Below are positions 11,100-22,729 of a stretch of DNA of 64,000 nucleotides, in pieces. A program made the position numbers and the translations under genes. Source of the stretch: Gordius sp. MW1 (Eukaryota > Nematomorpha > Gordioida > Gordea > Gordiidae); assembly GCA_964036665.1 (NCBI GenBank), contig OZ038526.1, forward strand, positions 25,296,001 through 25,360,000, read 5' to 3'. Each line of letters begins with the position of its first letter. The first letter of the stretch is position 1. A model generated the notes under the pieces. It was given only the letters and a program-made list of their open reading frames with translations. It was not told the DNA's origin and ran no database searches.

Positions 11100-12495
11100 C
11101 ATAGGCGTACAGAAGGGGGTAGAAAAACGGAAAGTTTACCCCATTGGAAAAAATTAATAATTTTTTTATTAAAAAATAGCATATTTTTAGATTGAAAGTT
11201 TTTATTCTATAGCTGTGTAACTAACTCAAAATGACATTTATAAATAAATACCGATATATACTTTTTTATTTTTGAATTGAATTTTGGCAAAAAGCCAATT
11301 AACCATTATTCTCTTTTCCGCTATCGTTTATTCACTTGCATTACAATGAAAAAAAGAAATTTGGAGCATTATTTCCCTATGAAATTATCCGATCCTTCTA
11401 CATCTAAACCTAGTAATTTCTTGATCTATTGATAATTAATTGCTATGATAGATTTATTTTTCTATTCGTTGATCTGATATTAATTATAAAACTTCAAGAT
11501 GCGATTTATCCAAATTTTCTACCTGGTATGATCGCGATGCCGCAAAAGAGGCGGCAACTTTGCTGTCTTTTTTGGGGCAATCGGAACATATAATATCGCT
11601 ATTATGTCTTCATAAGCTTTTCTATACATCAATTCTTTGCAGGCAATTGCAAAAAAAAAGTTTAGACCTACAGCAGGTCACCGAGTTGGCCCAAAACATT
11701 GTTGATCAGATGAAATTGTTAAGAAATAATGTTGATGAAGAATTTCATCAAATTTTTTTAATGGCCGAAGCTAAGGCAAATTTATACCAGTTTGATCTTG
11801 TAAAACCCAGATGGGCTAGAAAACAAACTTTCCGAAGTAATATTCCAACAGACTCCATTGAGGAATATAAAATCACAATTTTTATACCATTACTTGATTC
11901 TTTTATTGTTCAACTCAATAAGTTTAAAGACAAGAAGGAAATTATTGCAAATTTTCAAATTTTGTTTCCTTAAGATTCGAAAGTTTCGCCTGCAGCTCAG
12001 ATAAAAATATATCACTTAGTAAATTTTTACTTTAATGACTTGAATGGTACAAATGTTGACGTTAAAACAGAATTTGATATTTGGTATATGTCGTTGTCTC
12101 AGATGCCAGAAGAATTGCGTCTCAAGAATGCTTTGGATGCTTTTCTAAATCACAAAAACAAATTAGAATGCTTACCTAACCTTACAACTTTATTTTATTT
12201 ATTTAGATGCACAAATGAGAGAAGTTTCTCAACTTTGAGAAGACTTAAGACCTACTTACGGAATACCATGTCAAACAATAGATTAAATGGTTTGGCGCTT
12301 TTAACGATTCACCGGAAGTTAGCCCCAACTCCGGGTGAAATTCTTGATGTCTTATCTTTTGGCAAAAGAAATTTAAAAATTGTTTTATAGCGAATATTTT
12401 TATACACCGCTTTTGTATTTTTATTATTGAAACAAAAATGTTTAAAAAAATTGGAAATTTTCTACCCCCTTGAGAAAATCCTGGCTACGCGCCTG
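11100..12495 (+). mobile_element. Nested hAT element with transposase remnant
   Basis: The right end CTTGAGAAAATCCTGGCTACGCGCCTG is the inverse of the CAGGCGCGTAGCCAGGATTT terminus also present at 51423. The left end (CATAGGCGTACAGAAGGGGG) is a decayed version. Flanking 8-mers are AGTTAGAA (11092-11099) and AGTTAAAA (12496-12503), a 7/8 target duplication as expected for hAT. The element carries the transposase pseudogene at 11346-12390 and lies within the TAGAGATCTGCA element. Confidence 0.75.
11346..12390 (+). pseudogene. hAT transposase (ZMYM-like, C-terminal dimerisation domain), broken
   Basis: A transposase of the hAT superfamily would cut and paste the surrounding element. A start-like stretch MKKRNLEHYFPMKL lies at 11346. 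After a gap come a frame at 11530-11973 (KWYDRDAAKEAATLLSFLG...LCRQLQKKSLDLQQV) and another at 12040-12390 ending with NERSFSTLRRLKTYLRNTMS followed by RLNGLALLTIHR, the hallmark hAT dimerisation region. The N-terminal zinc finger and the catalytic D/D region are missing or deleted, and there are frame changes between the pieces (a stop at 11973). The lost length (about 345 codons here against 600-800 usual for the family) means it is not functional, though it could be a source family for the GTAGCC MITEs, whose termini match. Confidence 0.8.
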
Positions 12496-12776
12496 AGTTA
12501 AAATATTACACATAAATTAAAATACTTTTTAAAATTACGTGAGAATATTAAACTTTCAATAAGCAGCTAACATTAATTTGATTAATTTATATCAGTTAAT
12601 ATACTTGAATTTTATAATACAAAAATATTTATTAAATTATATGACCCTAATAATTTTACCATTAAAATTAGTGATAAAATTAAAAACAAAAATTTTAATT
12701 TTGGTGCATTGTATGTAACCAAGCAATTGAACTTCCTTATAAAAGAAAATATGAAGCTGTAATCTTAAATTATGTA

Positions 12777-14383
12777 TAGGGGAGACCGGGGCTATCCCGA
12801 ACATAAAATTTCAAAGAGGCCTGGACAAAATTGTCAACCGATTTTTATAAACTTTTTTTAGAAAAATGTTCTTGTAAACAATTTTTATCAAAGGAAAAAA
12901 AATTATAGCAACACAGGTGATAGATTTTTCGTAATAAGGGTTCAAAAAAAGACAACTCGTATAAATTCGCAAAATGACCAGGGTTAAGGCGTCCTTCGAA
13001 AGGGGCTATCGCGTCTTCTCTTATATTAAGTCCTAAAACTATAAAATATTTATTTGCATGTGCATATATTGCCAAAATATTAAATGTATATAGTCTTTTG
13101 CAACTTATAAAATTTAATATTATTATTTAAATGTGTTTTATCTATGATTTATATGGTAAAATTATGATATAGACTAGGTGCATGGCATAAATTGCAAAAA
13201 CATAAGTTTATACAGCCTTTATAAAGTTTCAAATAAGAATTTTATTATAGGATATTTGTGTTTTTTATGTTAAAATTAATGACTTAAGTGAATTTGCTTA
13301 AATTGTAAGAATACTAAAAAGTTTATAACCTATTAATATAAATCTTTATAAAATGATTTAAGAAAAGTGCTTTTCCTAATTTTGTTTTAGAATCAATGAT
13401 TTAAATGCTTTATTGATATCCAAATGTCATATAAATTTGACAATTATCAAAAATGGAATTAAGATATATATTGCTTATAAAGAAACAATCATGATTGCAA
13501 CATGAGCCATGAATTGTCTAGTATTCTTTTCTTAGCATTTGGCCACCTTTTCTTTGCCATTTTTTATTTGGCTATTATGTGAGTATTGTTGATATTTGCT
13601 GTCTAATGGAGTCTTTCTAGCCAAAATAGGATGGTATAAAGTAATAATTCTCTTGATTATTGGAAGTTTGACTTTGAGATACATTAAGATTAAATGATTC
13701 ACTTGCATTGGAGGAATATAGGGTTTACACTTTCTTCATTATAATTATTGTAGGTTAAATGACCAAATACCACATGATGTTAATCCTTTAAAGATAAACA
13801 TATTAACAAGTGGTAATTACCTGTTTCATCCATGTTATATATATCACAGGGTAAGTATTCTTGGTGGTTAATAGAGCTGAATAATTCTTAAAAAAGGCAT
13901 CAACACTTAGCATATTGAAGCTCCCTTGAAATGGTAGGATTGTTTTTCGGTGGTAATTACGCACAAAAATTAATAACAAATGAGTGAAAAGGACACGATA
14001 GCCCTGGCCGCGATAGCCCCAGCGTGGTCATTGCACTTAAGTTGTGCTTATAGATGATTAAACTCGTCAAAGGTATAAATTTACACATAAATATAATAAA
14101 AGAGTCAATACTTATTTATTTAGTATATGTTTAAAGTTATAAAACAAAGAATTTTTGAATAATTGACAAAATTCGAAAATTTAAAAAAGGCGTTTTAGCC
14201 CCGAAAAATCTTATTTTCTGCATAATTTTTTTGTAGCATAAGTTAACACAAATATTTTTTGTGCTCAAAATGTGCGATAATAAAGTACATTTAAGGTTAA
14301 AATTTGAGGTCAAAATAAGCATAAATGACAAAATTAATTGAGAGGAGGTGTATAGCCCCGGTAGGAATAGCCCCGGTCTCCTA
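12777..14383. mobile_element. Inverted-terminal element with GATAGCCCC subterminal repeats
   Basis: Left end TAGGGGAGACCGGGGCTAT and right end ATAGCCCCGGTCTCCTA are inverse. Further copies of the GGGGCTATC / GATAGCCCC motif lie inside near 12999, 13990, 14013, 14190 and 14350. The possible target duplication is TGTA/CGTA (one mismatch), so the superfamily is undecided. The interior is AT-rich and non-coding. It lies inside the TAGAGATCTGCA hAT. Confidence 0.65.
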
Positions 14384-14885
14384 CGTAGATCAATAGCAAA
14401 TGGAATAAAAATGATTTAGATTCAAAATTAGGGCTTGAAAAAGGAATGAATGCTAGGATATACAAAAATTAGAGGTTAAAAAAATAGAGCAATTAATCTA
14501 TATACTTAATAAAAATCATACATTTATATAATTGTCTGACTTTTGAGAACCTTTATAATCCATGACCGTTTATATAATCTCTGGCCCGTCCAAGCCCGTT
14601 AAAAAAATCCCAGCCTCGCCCGAGCCCGTTCCATCAATTGTTAAGCCCGTCTGGGCCCGGCCCGTTACAATTTTTATGATACAAAGCCCGTCCGTACCAG
14701 CCCGCGGGACGGGCCTGCCCGTGCAGATCTCTAATATATATAACCTTTTTCACCCATATCTCTAGAAGATTGTCCAATGATGAAGATGAAAACGTCTCAC
14801 CTTTAGTTATAAACAATCATATAGATCTGCGTAGCCAAGGGGACGGAAGCGCTAAATTACAAAAATTAAAAAAAAAATTTGTACC

Positions 14886-15329
14886 CATAGACTAGATAGA
14901 CTGCTCATCAACGCACAGGTATACCCCTTTTTCCACCATTTTGATGTTAACATGGTAAAGTGGTGATCATATAGAAATTAGTAATTTTCGCAAATTAAAT
15001 AATCTTAAAAAGGTAAATAAAAAAATATTGGATTGGGTAGATATCAAAACAGCATTTTAAAATAAATGTCATTTACACAATACATAAAAATTAAAAATGT
15101 AAAAAATGCGATTAAAGTTTGTTTAATAATATAGCGCCATCAATATTTTGTATAATGTTAATTTATTGACGTTCGTTTTAATTTATAAACTAGTCAGGAA
15201 GATAAATTGACTGTTATAGGGCAAAATTAGATGGTTAAAATACACTAGTTGCTCTCTTCAAAATGGAGGAAATTTGACAAACAATTAACCATATGGAACA
15301 TATGGCATGAGCGGTCTATCTAGTCTATG
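14886..15329. mobile_element. 444-bp hAT MITE with perfect 8-bp target duplication
   Basis: Termini CATAGACTAGATAGACTGCT and its inverse AGCGGTCTATCTAGTCTATG. Both flanks are TTTGTACC (14878-14885 and 15330-15337). Length, non-coding interior and 8-bp duplication fit a non-autonomous hAT. It sits downstream of a GTAGCCAAGGGG terminus at about 14830. Confidence 0.85.
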
Positions 15330-15337
15330 TTTGTACC

Positions 15338-15814
15338 TATACTCGGATAAAAAACTACAAGGCATATAAAATACCTTAGAAACTTATATATATTTTTTTT
15401 TTAAATTGAAATTTCGGCAAAACGTTCTAACCACAATATTTTGTCTTCCTAACACCACATGCATCAATCATCTTAGTTTTTCATACTCAAGAGATTAACC
15501 TTATTTAAAAACTTAAAAGTCAAGACATCGATGGACTGAATTAACAATATTAGCAAATCAGCCCTAATGCTCCTAGTTCAGGTGAAATATAAAAAAGACA
15601 ATCGCTGGGCAAATAAAAAATCAAATGACTCTTATAACGTTCCACATTCTATAGACTTACTTTATACCTTATTGATCATACTTGTATAAATTTTTCTGCC
15701 AGTAATTTCCTTTTGTTGATTCCTTATTAATACTCTATTTTAAAAATGCTTTTAATATCATATTAAGCTCAGTTTTTATGAATGATATTATCGGCTCCTC
15801 AACAATATACCAAC
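15338..15814. other. AT-rich spacer, nothing recognised
   Basis: No frame, repeat or terminus that I can support, apart from the possibility that its left part is the remainder of a GTAGCC-type element beginning at about 14830. Confidence 0.4.
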
Positions 15815-16218
15815 TAGAGATCTGCAACGGGCCGTTTTAAAAAGGTCGGCCCGCCCGTACCCGTTTTCAAAACTTCAAGGCCCGTCTGTGCCCGCCCGTA
15901 ATTTTTTTCAACACTTCAGGCCCGTCCAAGCTCGTCCGTAAATTTTTTAGGCCCGTCCGTAAATTTTTCAGGCTCGTTCGTACCCGTTTGGAAACACTTC
16001 AGGCCCGGCTAAACACGTTTAATTTTTTAAGAACTCCGCGCCCAGCCCCATCAAAAATTTCACAAAATTTCATTTTATTTTTTGACATATTTATTAAAAA
16101 AAAAATCAGTAATTATCATGTAAAAATAATAAATCATCAATTATTTCTGCAGTTAATACACCTAAAAAGTTCAATCTAGTACTACTATTAAATTACTTTA
16201 AAAATTACATGAGAATAT
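15815..16218. mobile_element. Truncated copy of the TAGAGATCTGCA hAT
   Basis: It matches 10698-11035 from TAGAGATCTGCAACGGGCCG through the CCCGT array and the CATCAATTATTTCTGCAG and TTAATACACCTAAAAA block. The match ends just before the non-LTR retrotransposon debris at about 16220, so the right half was lost or displaced. Confidence 0.75.
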
Positions 16219-16569
16219 TTTTTTTTAAACATGACAACCTCACCATGGCCAGTATGCTATAAGATAATTGTAATAACAAAACTTGGAAAGTATGTTGTCC
16301 TGGCCCCCGCAACAACCGTTGCCCAGCATCAAAGACCTTCCATTTACCTAACCCCACAACACCCCTAACAATACCTCCTAACAGTTAATTCCACGACAAT
16401 CCAACTGTTGTATACCAACCATGAGTAGACAATAACAATAATCCAAGCAGTACTTGGGCAAAAATTTTTATATCCCTTCCAAAACCTAAGACACTTAATA
16501 GAATTCCTAGGAGAGCAAGGGAAGCATTCAGCGGCCTTCTGAATAGAATAACCCAGATAATCTAGGAGA

Positions 16570-17940
16570 GTGGAGAAATTTTTCACTATTTGTTATCATA
16601 CCCTATCAATACCACAACCTAAGGTCGCCCAATTATCTAAGGTATCAATCCAAAGTTTTGACCCAAATAAGCCATTTCTGCTCTCAAAGGAGCCGCATAA
16701 GCCTAAGCCGTTACTAGATTTAAGAGCTAAGGCAATAGCAAACAAAATTAATGCTTTGGAAATTAACTCAGCTCTCCGTATTCTGGGTTCTTCCGATTTG
16801 ATCGCACCCCCCACCAATGCTATATACGATTTCCCTCTCGCCAAACACTCTGAGGGTGAAGCTTTAACCCCCTCACTGAAGGAAACCCCACCATCCCCAA
16901 TCATCGACTTCACTATTTTAGAAGTTACAAATGCAATAAATTCTTAAAAAAGATTCAGCAGCAGGTCTAGTAAAATCCGCCCCATTTTTCTGCAGGACCT
17001 AATTAAGCCCTGCATAAGCGGCTCACAAAGCTTGTTCACGAATCTAACACACTTCAGCAATATTATTATAAGGGGCCAATTGAGTCAAGAAATATCGTAA
17101 ATTCTGGGATGGAGGAAAACTGTTGGCCTTTAATAAACCTGACGGCTCAATTCGTCCCATCGCTATTGGGTCAGTTTTACGTAGAATTGCTTCCAAATTA
17201 ATCACAATAAAAATTCGCGCCTCTTTGGCGTGTTCTCCCCAACCAATTAGGCTTCGGAATCAAGGGAGGTTGCAAAGCAGCCGCCCATACGGCCCGAATT
17301 CTTTTTGAATCATCACCCCAGACAGATCTTTTAGTAAAACTAGACTTTAAAAACGCCTTTAATAGCGTCAATAGGGCGGCGTTTCTCGCCCCTTTTCAGA
17401 AATCATACCCCCAATTTTACTCATATGCCCTCAGTAGTTATGGAGCCCCATCCTTTCTACTGTTTGGGGACAAGATAATACACTTTTCTAGTGGGATACA
17501 GCAAGGCGATCCCCTAGGCCCAGCGCTTTTCTGCCAAGCTATACAGGGGATCATACAAAACTGTCTACCACAGGAAGCTTTTCTTGCAACCTATGGTACA
17601 TGGACGACGGATTTTTGGTGAGCCCCGCGAGTGAAATACGTAAAATACCACCAATTATTAAATCCTTTTCAGATTCAATTGGCCTCGAACTCAATCACTT
17701 AAAATGTCAAGTATACAGCAGGGATCCTTTAATAGATACCTCGACTCCCCTTTCCTGTCCTCACTCTCGACCAGTTCAGCCACCTAGGCTCACCGCTGGG
17801 TGGGCCCATATCTTCCCAAAGCTTTCTGACCAAATTTTTAACTTTCATAGAGGCTGTCAAACCTACCCTGCAGAAACTAGCCCCACACCATGCATTTTTT
17901 TGGCTAAAAGTTTTCTGCTCCCGAAAATAATGATGTGTTA
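16570..17940 (+). pseudogene. RLE-type non-LTR retrotransposon reverse transcriptase, broken
   Basis: Reverse transcriptase of a non-LTR (LINE) element, which would copy element RNA into DNA at the target. Pieces in order: the pre-RT region at 16570-16947; KPDGSIRPIAIGSVLRRIAS at about 17135; LVKLDFKNAFNSVNR (motif A) at about 17332; QQGDPLGPALF (motif B) at about 17500; WYMDDGFL (motif C, intact YMDD) at about 17590, in another frame; then SDSIGLELNHLKCQVYS. There are at least three frameshifts or stops, so this is a pseudogene. The same family continues in fragments at 22137-22729, 37141-37961 and 46492-46800, where the C-terminal half is visible. Confidence 0.85.
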
Positions 17941-18250
17941 ATTTTTTAAATCTTTATAGATGATACAGGTTGAACCTTGGCTTTTCTTCCATCTCAAATC
18001 TGTCTAACGTTGAAAGATATGCTAACTTTTTAAATATTTATAGTAGTAAATGAGACCAGTTCCACTTGGCTTCGTCTTCCACCTCAGAGCTGTCCAACGC
18101 TGAAAGTAATTTTTACTCTATTTTCTTAAAATCTTCTACCTTGGCTTTATCTTCTACACTAAATCTGCCTAACTTTAAAAATAATGTGTTACTTTTTAAG
18201 TCTTTATAGTATTACCCCTAAATATGTCTAACATTCCAAGTAATCTCCTT
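17938..18250. repeat. Imperfect tandem repeat, about 115-bp period
   Basis: About three to four decayed units with TTTTTAAATCTTTATAG..., CCTTGGCTTTTCTTCCA and CTGTCTAACGTTGAAAG recur from 17938 to 18240. It begins where the LINE fragment ends, so it may be part of that element's 3' region. Confidence 0.55.
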
Positions 18251-19549
18251 ATATTTATAATTTTAGACAAATAGTTTCAAGTTCAAACCTTATAACCCTA
18301 ACCTTGTATTTTACCTCAAATCTATTAAATACATGAGGTAATTCAATGTGTTGATTCTATAAGATCGGTATAGCCCTTAATATTGCAAGCTTTATACGCA
18401 TACTAAAGACCAGTTCACCATTGATCCCAAGACAGTAAAATAACCTATTCATTGCAGTTATAAAAAAATGTGTAATTTTAAACAATGTATCTATTAAAAG
18501 GGGGGGGGTAAAAGAGAAATGGGGCTAGTTATAGGTGGTAAATAGTGGTAGAAGGTCGGACGTATTATGGAAGGATGCGAGCTTTAAACTACTGAGTGGA
18601 GTTATTATGCTTCAACAAAGATTGTGTAAAAGAGGTGGAACACAACTTTCTTTATTGATATTATACACAAAAGAAGAATGAATGAATACCATAACATCTG
18701 CCATATATATCATATCGAGTGCAACTAGTTACAACAAATATATATTTATAGTATGACTTCGGCCATGTCCATCGTAAGCAGTGGCGCTAAGCGACTCTAC
18801 CGGAGCTTCCCTCCTGTCTTGCTGACTCGGAAGAGCTTGGTTTTCATGCTGCTTCTTTGTTGTAGTATACATTTTGGTTTATAGGGAATGAGGGAGTATT
18901 GATATCTAGGCTTGACTACCTACTATTCTTTATGATGCCGTCATTTTGGTGAATCTAACTTTTCTTTAGATTACTCGTATTGATAGGCTTAATCAAGCAC
19001 TTTCATTTCACTAGTACTCCCTCAAAAAGCCCAGAAAACCTTGCCAATAGGGTGACCTCGAGTAACAAGCACAAAAATTGTGTTTGGCTACTAAAGATAA
19101 GCTTCTTGGATCACGAGAGTACACAAGCTCAACCACCACTAAAAGGTATTTCTGGCTCGGTTGAGATATGCAAGTGCATGGAGACGCAATCCGGTCAAAC
19201 GCTCAACTACGATTCTCACTATACGACGATCACTTCCATCTACAAAATATAATTAAAAAAAATACACACATTAGGCAGAATAACTTAACAGTTGTTCGAC
19301 ATGCCTAGTTTCTATTTTTCAGTCACTAATGAATTAACATGGTAAATCTTGTTACCTACATGGTCAACTATTCTAGATAACTCTTACCTAGATTGACCTA
19401 AATAATTTTTCGACCGAACACAATCATTAATATTCATTTGGTCTTGTTTGTTAAATGATGTTTAAAACTGCTATCCAGCAAAAAAATCAGGCGGAAAGCG
19501 TAAATTATGACAAAAAACCCAACACCTACTGGCAAACGTCTAAATCTAC
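18251..19549. other. Unassigned sequence, possible LTR-like part
   Basis: No recognisable protein. The purine tract AATGAGGGAGTA followed by TTGATATC at about 18888 and the inverse-like ACTAGTACTCCCTCA at 19011 resemble the end of an LTR retroelement. I could find no paired LTR in the window, so this stays open. The 90-codon frame at 18980 shows no family resemblance. Confidence 0.3.
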
Positions 19550-21620
19550 GTGTCATGTTATAATATAATCGACATGACCATGTACCCTTTTATTTGTTTG
19601 TATCAGTTGCAACCATTTTTTAACAATTGCTACGTACCTCTCCACCTGTCCATTAGGACTAGGATCAAACTAGGGCGTCAAAAAGTGATTTTCCAATTTA
19701 TTACAAAAATCTTGAAAATCGACACTTGTAAATCTTTTCTGTTATCGGTTACTATAAATGTCGGAAAACCATATGAGAATTAATTCTCTTAAAAACATTA
19801 AATTTAAACTTTGCAGTTATATTGTGTACTAGTTTAAATTCAGTCTAACCTGAATATGCGTCTACAAAAATATACCTCTTTTTATTAAATTCAAAAAAAT
19901 CAACATGAATTATACTCCGGGACCATCTGCACGAGGCCATTGAGCCTTTTTATCCCTGCGTGACATGGCTACCTTTAACTTAGACATAGCACATTGCCGA
20001 ACATAGATCTCAACGTCCATTGTAGTTTTTGGCCGCCAGACATATAGTCTAGCGAGCTCCTTCATCTTTTCTATACCTGCATGTCCTTCATACCAAATGC
20101 CTAAAACATTAATACGCAGCTTAACAAGAATTACCAACTTATCATTACGTTTGACTAAATTATTTTCAATTTATAGTTCCTTAACTACATGTTTTAAAAT
20201 CTACAGGAAAATTTTGAATATCTTTAACACCGTAATAATTTGTTTAATATTTGCTAATTAAGCATTATTCTATGTACTCTTGACAATATCAGATCAATCA
20301 CTTTTACTAAATTAACAAAATTATTATATAACATATATCTCCATAGTTATTTTAAGGATTATTTCTCTTTTATTTTAATTAATGCGAAAAATTACATTTA
20401 CGACTAAAAAAATATAAAAACGCACTATAACTAAACGGATGGCATTAATCTGTGTAGGAAATCGTGTTGGATTTAACGATTTACATTGTGATCTTTTGCC
20501 TGATAAAAAAGTACTCTTTCAATTCTAATGAGACGATAGAGATCGCTTTTCGAATTTGTTTCAGGAGAGCAAAAACCTCGGCGCCTAAATTTCCAATTGT
20601 GGTTGTCACTACGGGAATGAATATTGTGTCCGAGAAGGAGGAATATTTGATTGTCTTCTATTTTCTGCGTTGACTAATGTCGGGAGAGGATTTGGAGTTG
20701 GATGGGGTTGGATTATTCGCACTCATTCGTGATAAAACATCAGCTAAATTATTACTTTTACCTTTTCGATATTTTAATGTTAATGAAAAATAACCAAAAG
20801 TTAATTACCATCTCTGAAGTCAAGGCTACATTAAAATTTCTGTATCAATCTTATCAAAGCTAACAATCACATATGATTGGTATATAATGTAAACGCCTTG
20901 CCAATTAAATATTCTCGACATCGTTTTAAACCATTAACCATCGCAAGTGTATCTTTTTCTATGACTAAATAATTAAGTTCAGCCTTAGTAAGCTAGCGAG
21001 AAAAATAAATAATGGGATGCTCTATTTTATCTTCTATCTGACATAAAGCGCCTCCAATACCCGTATTAGATGCATCAACTTTTAAAATATGCTCTTTTTT
21101 TATGGTTAAAAAGTTTATTTTCACGAAACAAAGATAATTTTCCCCCCCCCCTTATTTTTTACCCTCTTATTTAAGAATTGGACCCAATGAAATTAAAACA
21201 TTTATCTAAATTATCATCCCATTTAAGTAACACATCATTTTTATTAATGGACCACAATAATTTGTATAATTTTCAATAAATTTACTGTAATAATTCATTA
21301 AACCCAAAAATGATGTAAGTTCTTTTTTTTATCTACTGACCTATTAATATTTTTAATATCTTGTATCATTTTTAAGTTAGGTTTAACATAACCATCTGCT
21401 ATTACATGACGTAAATAAAACTTAGTTAGTACCAAAATTACTTTAGGCAGACACTCGTAAATTTTTAATTTTAATCAAATGTAACACTTTCTCCAGACGT
21501 AAATCATGTTCGTCCTGATTAGAACCTGTAATTAAAATATCGTCCAAATAAAAAATACACCATCTATATTATTAAAGATGCCATTGAAAATTTAGTCTTC
21601 AAATTCATTTTTTACCTCCC
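19550..21620 (-). pseudogene. Ty3/gypsy pol remnant
   Basis: Decayed pol of an LTR retrotransposon read from high to low coordinates. RT palm DDILITGSNQDEHDLRLEKV at about 21490-21550; RT thumb FLGLMNYYSKFIENYTKLLW at about 21250-21320; RNase H with VDASNTGIGGALCQIEDKI at about 21030-21085 and LNYLVIEKDTLAMVNGLKRC near 20950; integrase zinc domain EGHAGIEKMKELARLYVWRP at about 20020-20080 and CAMSKLKVAMSRRDKKAQWP at about 19935-19990; integrase core WSIIHVDFFEFNKKRYIFVD near 19860-19915 and IVTDN, then SPNGQVERY, near 19620-19760. Many stops and a gap at 20150-20880. No LTR pair was found. Confidence 0.8.
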
Positions 21621-22136
21621 AAAATTATTAATGATCGTTTTCAACAATAATTAACAATTCATTGTACAACGCGATTTAAAAATAACATATTTCGCACACG
21701 CGGTTTAAAAATAACATCTTTTTTATGGCGTAACAGTGATCGGGGGGGGGGGGTATATTTTGGACTATGTACGGGTAATATATATCCACTTCTCTCTCTC
21801 AAACAAGCTACATGACTTTTAATGTTATCATAGGTTGCACTCCTATAGCCAGCATTAAATTTTACAATATCGAAGATATAATTGATCACTTACACAGGTT
21901 CACGTAGAGGCGCTGAAATTGGAATGACGGGACGAATAAATTGTTGAGATTAGTTCAGGAAAGGTACGACCCCGAAAGCCTTAAACTCATCATCAAAACC
22001 GATCGGTGTCCGTTAGGCGTTCGAAACAAAGATTACGCTTATTACTCTTTTTTATCAAAAAGTTTATTTATTATAAATCCGTTGACATTAATATAATATA
22101 ATTACATAAAATATAAAATATATAAAGCGTCAAATA
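21621..22136. other. Unassigned sequence with a G-run
   Basis: The 76-codon minus-strand frame at 21659-21889 and the ten-base G-run at 21739 have no recognised relatives. The AT-rich part at 22030-22136 may be the 3' untranslated tail of the LINE on the minus strand. Confidence 0.3.
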
Positions 22137-22729
22137 AAATGATAAACTATTCTGGTATATCATCATCTTCCAAAATTGGCCAAGAATCCGCGAACGATTT
22201 AAAATTGTACTTGGCCATAAGAATACCAAGTCTTTGTTTCAGTAAAAAGGATATCGAATGTTGGGGGAGAACGTCTTCTTACCTCTTTAAAAAAAGCTAA
22301 GGCCTGTTTGCCAAAGGTGCTTGAACAAGAAGCAACCCATGGAATAAAAATGCTTGAGGATAATAGGGCTCTGTATTTATTTTTTTCCGTAGAGGGGGCA
22401 AATATATCAATACATGTGAAGTCCCATTTAAGGTGAAGACCATTGCTCCATGGGACTAAAGAAGATCCATTAGGACGCATACGTCCCTCCAAGGAGGGGT
22501 CCGATGGCTCCAAGATGGATAAGATCTTTGCCCTCTTAAGAGCACTTTGAATTAAGGCATTGGCCTTATTGTGTCTAACATATTTGAATTTGTTTGCCAG
22601 GCAGTGTAAGGGATGCCTGGCTTGTTCGTCTACGAGTATGCTGCAATTATGGCAAATAAATGGCTTCGAAAATTTCACCCCTAGCCTGAGAGCTATGGAG
22701 TATGAAAGTTCAGAGTCCTCCAGCATCAT
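22137..22729 (-). pseudogene. RLE non-LTR retrotransposon C-terminus (CCHC + restriction-like endonuclease)
   Basis: The C-terminal part of the same non-LTR family. Reading 5' to 3' on the minus strand: SYSIALRLGVKFSKPF, then a zinc-binding CHNC...H-PLHC (CCHC), then KANALIQSALKRAKILSILE, then the restriction-like endonuclease signature as RPNGSSLVPWSNG and WDFTCIDIFAPS. In this group the signature is R/K-P-D...D; here the first Asp is replaced by Asn, a probable inactivating change. RALLSSSIFIPWVASC and FGKQALAFFKEV follow. After a frameshift the last residues are KSFADSWPILEDDDIPE and a stop at about 22143. The RLE type inserts by target-primed reverse transcription. Confidence 0.8.

Larger units (their letters stand above)
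10698..14733. mobile_element. hAT-like element with TAGAGATCTGCA termini
   Basis: Left end TAGAGATCTGCAACGGGCCG and right end GCCCGTGCAGATCTCTA are inverted repeats, followed inside by many CCCGT/GGCCCG subterminal motifs (10740-10870 and 14580-14720). A partial second copy starts at 15815 with the same TAGAGATCTGCAACGGGCCG. The flanks are TATATACC and ATATATAT, which is not a convincing 8-bp duplication. Most of the interior is two younger insertions (11100-12495 and 12777-14383). The remaining sequence has no transposase of its own, so this is probably a non-autonomous hAT. Confidence 0.65.

Noticed and set aside
10690-14741. 8-bp target duplication for the TAGAGATCTGCA hAT
   Set aside because: The flanks TATATACC and ATATATAT are both low complexity and do not match well enough.
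16596-16913. Minus-strand 105-codon frame
   Set aside because: A shadow of the LINE coding sequence on the plus strand.
20464-20673. Hypothetical 69-codon gene
   Set aside because: Lies in the gap of a decayed gypsy pol on the other strand, with no family signature or context.
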